From: a virus
Length of the DNA: 26,368 nt
Strand: one strand, 5' to 3'
IMG/VR virus record: IMGVR_UViG_3300010153_000090
Coordinates: 1-26,368 of that record
This document shows, piece by piece, positions 24,557 to 26,368 of this stretch (position 1 is the first letter of the stretch; every line of letters begins with the position of its first letter). A model generated the notes under the pieces. The model had not been told where the DNA came from and did no database searches. It was given only the letters and a program-made list of their open reading frames with translations. Made by a program: the position numbers and the translations under genes.

Positions 24557-26368
24557 ATGGCTAGTAATCGATTTAGATATCCACCGGCCCCTAACAACGG
24601 AGGGGATACATTTAGTGATTTTTTAGTCGGAAATCAATACATGGGGTCACAACAAATGACCCTGGGGAATTTTTACACCCAACCTTCATATAATCAACCA
24701 ACACCCCCACAATATAATTTAGGTACATTTTCTAGTCCGATAACACTAGAATCTTTAAGTAATGAAAGTTTAGCGTTAGCTCAAAAATTAACAAGTAATA
24801 GTTTAGAAGTTTTTGTTAATAATGATATGAGTGAAATATCTAGTTTTGTGTTGTATGGGTCATTAAAAAAACGTTTATCGGTAGCCACTCAAAACATCGT
24901 TAATTTTTTTCCCGCAGCATTATTTGTAGATGGGGTTAATGCCAACTATGTTTCTGGTAATACTACAGCTTATGATATATTATATAGTTTAAGTACTGAA
25001 GAAACTACCTTTAAAACAAATGTAAATATACTTTCTAACCCATTTAATCTTGAATTCACAGTAAATGGTAATCTTTTAACAGGGCATATAAGTAAAGAAC
25101 AAATAATAAATAATTTTAATACTTTTGGGGTGTCCGCAGATACCTTATTAAGTATTGCTGACGGGACCGTATCCCCAATTAGGAATATAACTACTGAATT
25201 TAAGAAATACGCTTTAAGTTTTAGTGGTCAAATCGGGGAAAAAGAATATAGAATTAAAGAATTTAAACCACAAACTACAACTAACGACTATATAGAATTC
25301 ACTGTAAAAGGTAACCCATTCAACCTACCAGAGACCGGAGGAACAATAGTAACCTCAACAATAGAAACCTTTTATATAAAGCCAACACAAAATCAAACAC
25401 AGGAAGAATTTAATAATTTTAATAATGTAGAAAAATTCTTACTTAACAGAGACATAACCCCGATATACACTTCTGTTTTCCAAGTAGTAAAAGAAACTAC
25501 AAATGGTGTAAAATATTATGGGAAAGTAAAACAAACTTGGCCTTTAGAAGATAATGTAAATATAGATGTAACTAGTGATAGGTATACTAACTATTTAATA
25601 AAATTAGCGGATTTAGGGGATGAAATTGACAGAGAAAAAACAAATTTAGTTTCTAGATTCTTAACCGCACCCCAACTAAAGGAATTTGATGGCACAAACC
25701 AACACATAGAAAAAACACTACAGATTTATGGTAGAAGTTTTGACGACATAAAAACTTTTGTTGATGGTATAGCTTATATGACTAATGTGGCGTATGATAA
25801 CAAAAATACTATACCTAATGAATTAATAAAGAATTTTGCAAAAACTTTAGGTTGGTCAACACCAAGTACATTAAATAACACTACATTCTTAGATAGTGTT
25901 TTAGGGGTTAGTACCCCAGAATATTCAGGAACCAGTATAGCCAAAACACCAGCAGAATTAGATATTGAATTATATAAAAGAATATTACTTAATACCGCTT
26001 ATTTATTTAAGTCAAAAGGAACAAGAAAATCTATAGAATTTCTTTTAACTTTATTAGGGGCACCAGAAGCTTTAGTAGAGTTTAATGAATATGTTGTTAT
26101 AGCTGGGGCACCAATTAATTTAAATCCTGGCGTGAGATTCCAGTGGACAAAAAATCAAGGTGGGGATATTGCGGAATATAAAACCATACAAAATAAATTT
26201 GATTATCAGTGGGAAAAAATATCAGGTGGGTCGTACACAACTGATACTCTACAATATAGTATACCATTTGCCCAATATTATATACGAACAGGCACAACAT
26301 TTAATCCATTTATTTTAGACGACTACCCAATAGACCAACAAGGATACCCAACCAAACCAAGATATACA
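24557..26368 (+). CDS. Baseplate/tail protein, P2 gpI / T4 gp7-like (partial, runs off the window)
   Basis: An open frame from ATG at 24557 to the window end (604 codons, no stop), so the C-terminus is missing. The recognisable part is LYKRILLNTAYLFKSKGTRK (472-491), followed by SIEFLLTLLGAPEALVEFNEYVV. The 'hKGT ... hhLhhhG' pattern is that of the P2 gpI tail-protein family, whose T4 wedge counterpart is gp7. Just before it, VDGIAYMTNVAYDN and TIPNELIKNFAKTLGWS resemble the helical lead-in common in large-phage versions. The N-terminal 60 residues are Pro/Gln/Asn-rich and probably disordered. It would complete the gp25-gp6-gp7 wedge set. The start has no Shine-Dalgarno, and the alternative is much further downstream. 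The family call is moderate. Confidence 0.7.
   Translation, partial: MASNRFRYPPAPNNGGDTFSDFLVGNQYMGSQQMTLGNFYTQPSYNQPTPPQYNLGTFSSPITLESLSNESLALAQKLTSNSLEVFVNNDMSEISSFVLYGSLKKRLSVATQNIVNFFPAALFVDGVNANYVSGNTTAYDILYSLSTEETTFKTNVNILSNPFNLEFTVNGNLLTGHISKEQIINNFNTFGVSADTLLSIADGTVSPIRNITTEFKKYALSFSGQIGEKEYRIKEFKPQTTTNDYIEFTVKGNPFNLPETGGTIVTSTIETFYIKPTQNQTQEEFNNFNNVEKFLLNRDITPIYTSVFQVVKETTNGVKYYGKVKQTWPLEDNVNIDVTSDRYTNYLIKLADLGDEIDREKTNLVSRFLTAPQLKEFDGTNQHIEKTLQIYGRSFDDIKTFVDGIAYMTNVAYDNKNTIPNELIKNFAKTLGWSTPSTLNNTTFLDSVLGVSTPEYSGTSIAKTPAELDIELYKRILLNTAYLFKSKGTRKSIEFLLTLLGAPEALVEFNEYVVIAGAPINLNPGVRFQWTKNQGGDIAEYKTIQNKFDYQWEKISGGSYTTDTLQYSIPFAQYYIRTGTTFNPFILDDYPIDQQGYPTKPRYT

Noticed and set aside
1-26368. 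tRNA genes, integrase, insertion sequences or attachment sites
   Set aside because: No cloverleaf-like segment, recombinase motif or paired terminal repeat was recognised, and almost all the sequence is coding on one strand.

Overview
This window is best read as part of the genome of a large, AT-rich, contractile-tailed (myovirus-type) bacteriophage, probably infecting a member of the Bacteroidota. The phage call rests on replication and nucleotide-metabolism genes followed directly by recognisable baseplate wedge genes, all on the + strand, tightly packed or overlapping. The host call rests on two clues. None of the fifteen gene starts has a convincing Shine-Dalgarno sequence; they sit behind A/T-rich leaders, as is usual in Bacteroidota. 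There is also a small DUF5522-type protein, a family I know mainly from Bacteroidota chromosomes. The exact phage lineage cannot be read from the window.

Region 1 (about 46-4844) is a replication and DNA-precursor block: a FEN-type 5'-3' nuclease, an unidentified 149-residue protein, a DnaB/gp41-type replicative helicase, and a short adenosylcobalamin-dependent (class II) ribonucleotide reductase. It ends at a clear hairpin (4869-4898) that probably terminates transcription.

Region 2 (4918-7483) has the small DUF5522-type protein, then a gp25-like and a gp6/gpJ-like baseplate wedge protein. A 14-base AT-rich motif lies just before the gp25 start. The identical motif recurs 18 kb downstream at nearly the same distance from another start, so it is a candidate late-expression signal.

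Region 3 (7598-22741) is the unusual part: four consecutive unidentified proteins of 1220, 593, 316 and 2919 residues. The 1220-residue protein has an N-terminal beta-sandwich-like domain, a 60-residue very hydrophobic block in its middle and a cysteine-rich stretch. The 2919-residue protein has about 250 cysteines by hand count, a PKD-like domain, several CBM5/12-like 'CCY' modules, a six-unit cysteine repeat array and three C-terminal CxxG repeats. I infer a host-surface or glycan-binding apparatus attached to the baseplate, stabilised by disulfides or metal.

Region 4 (22741-26368) has a nucleotidyltransferase-like protein translationally coupled to the giant gene, two unidentified small or medium structural-type proteins, and the first 604 codons of a protein with a P2 gpI / T4 gp7-like KGT motif. 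The W/25 - J/6 - I/7 wedge gene order therefore seems to be conserved but interrupted by about 17 kb of accessory genes. No tRNA, rRNA, CRISPR array, insertion sequence or integrase was seen, and no stretch over 300 bases lacks a gene.
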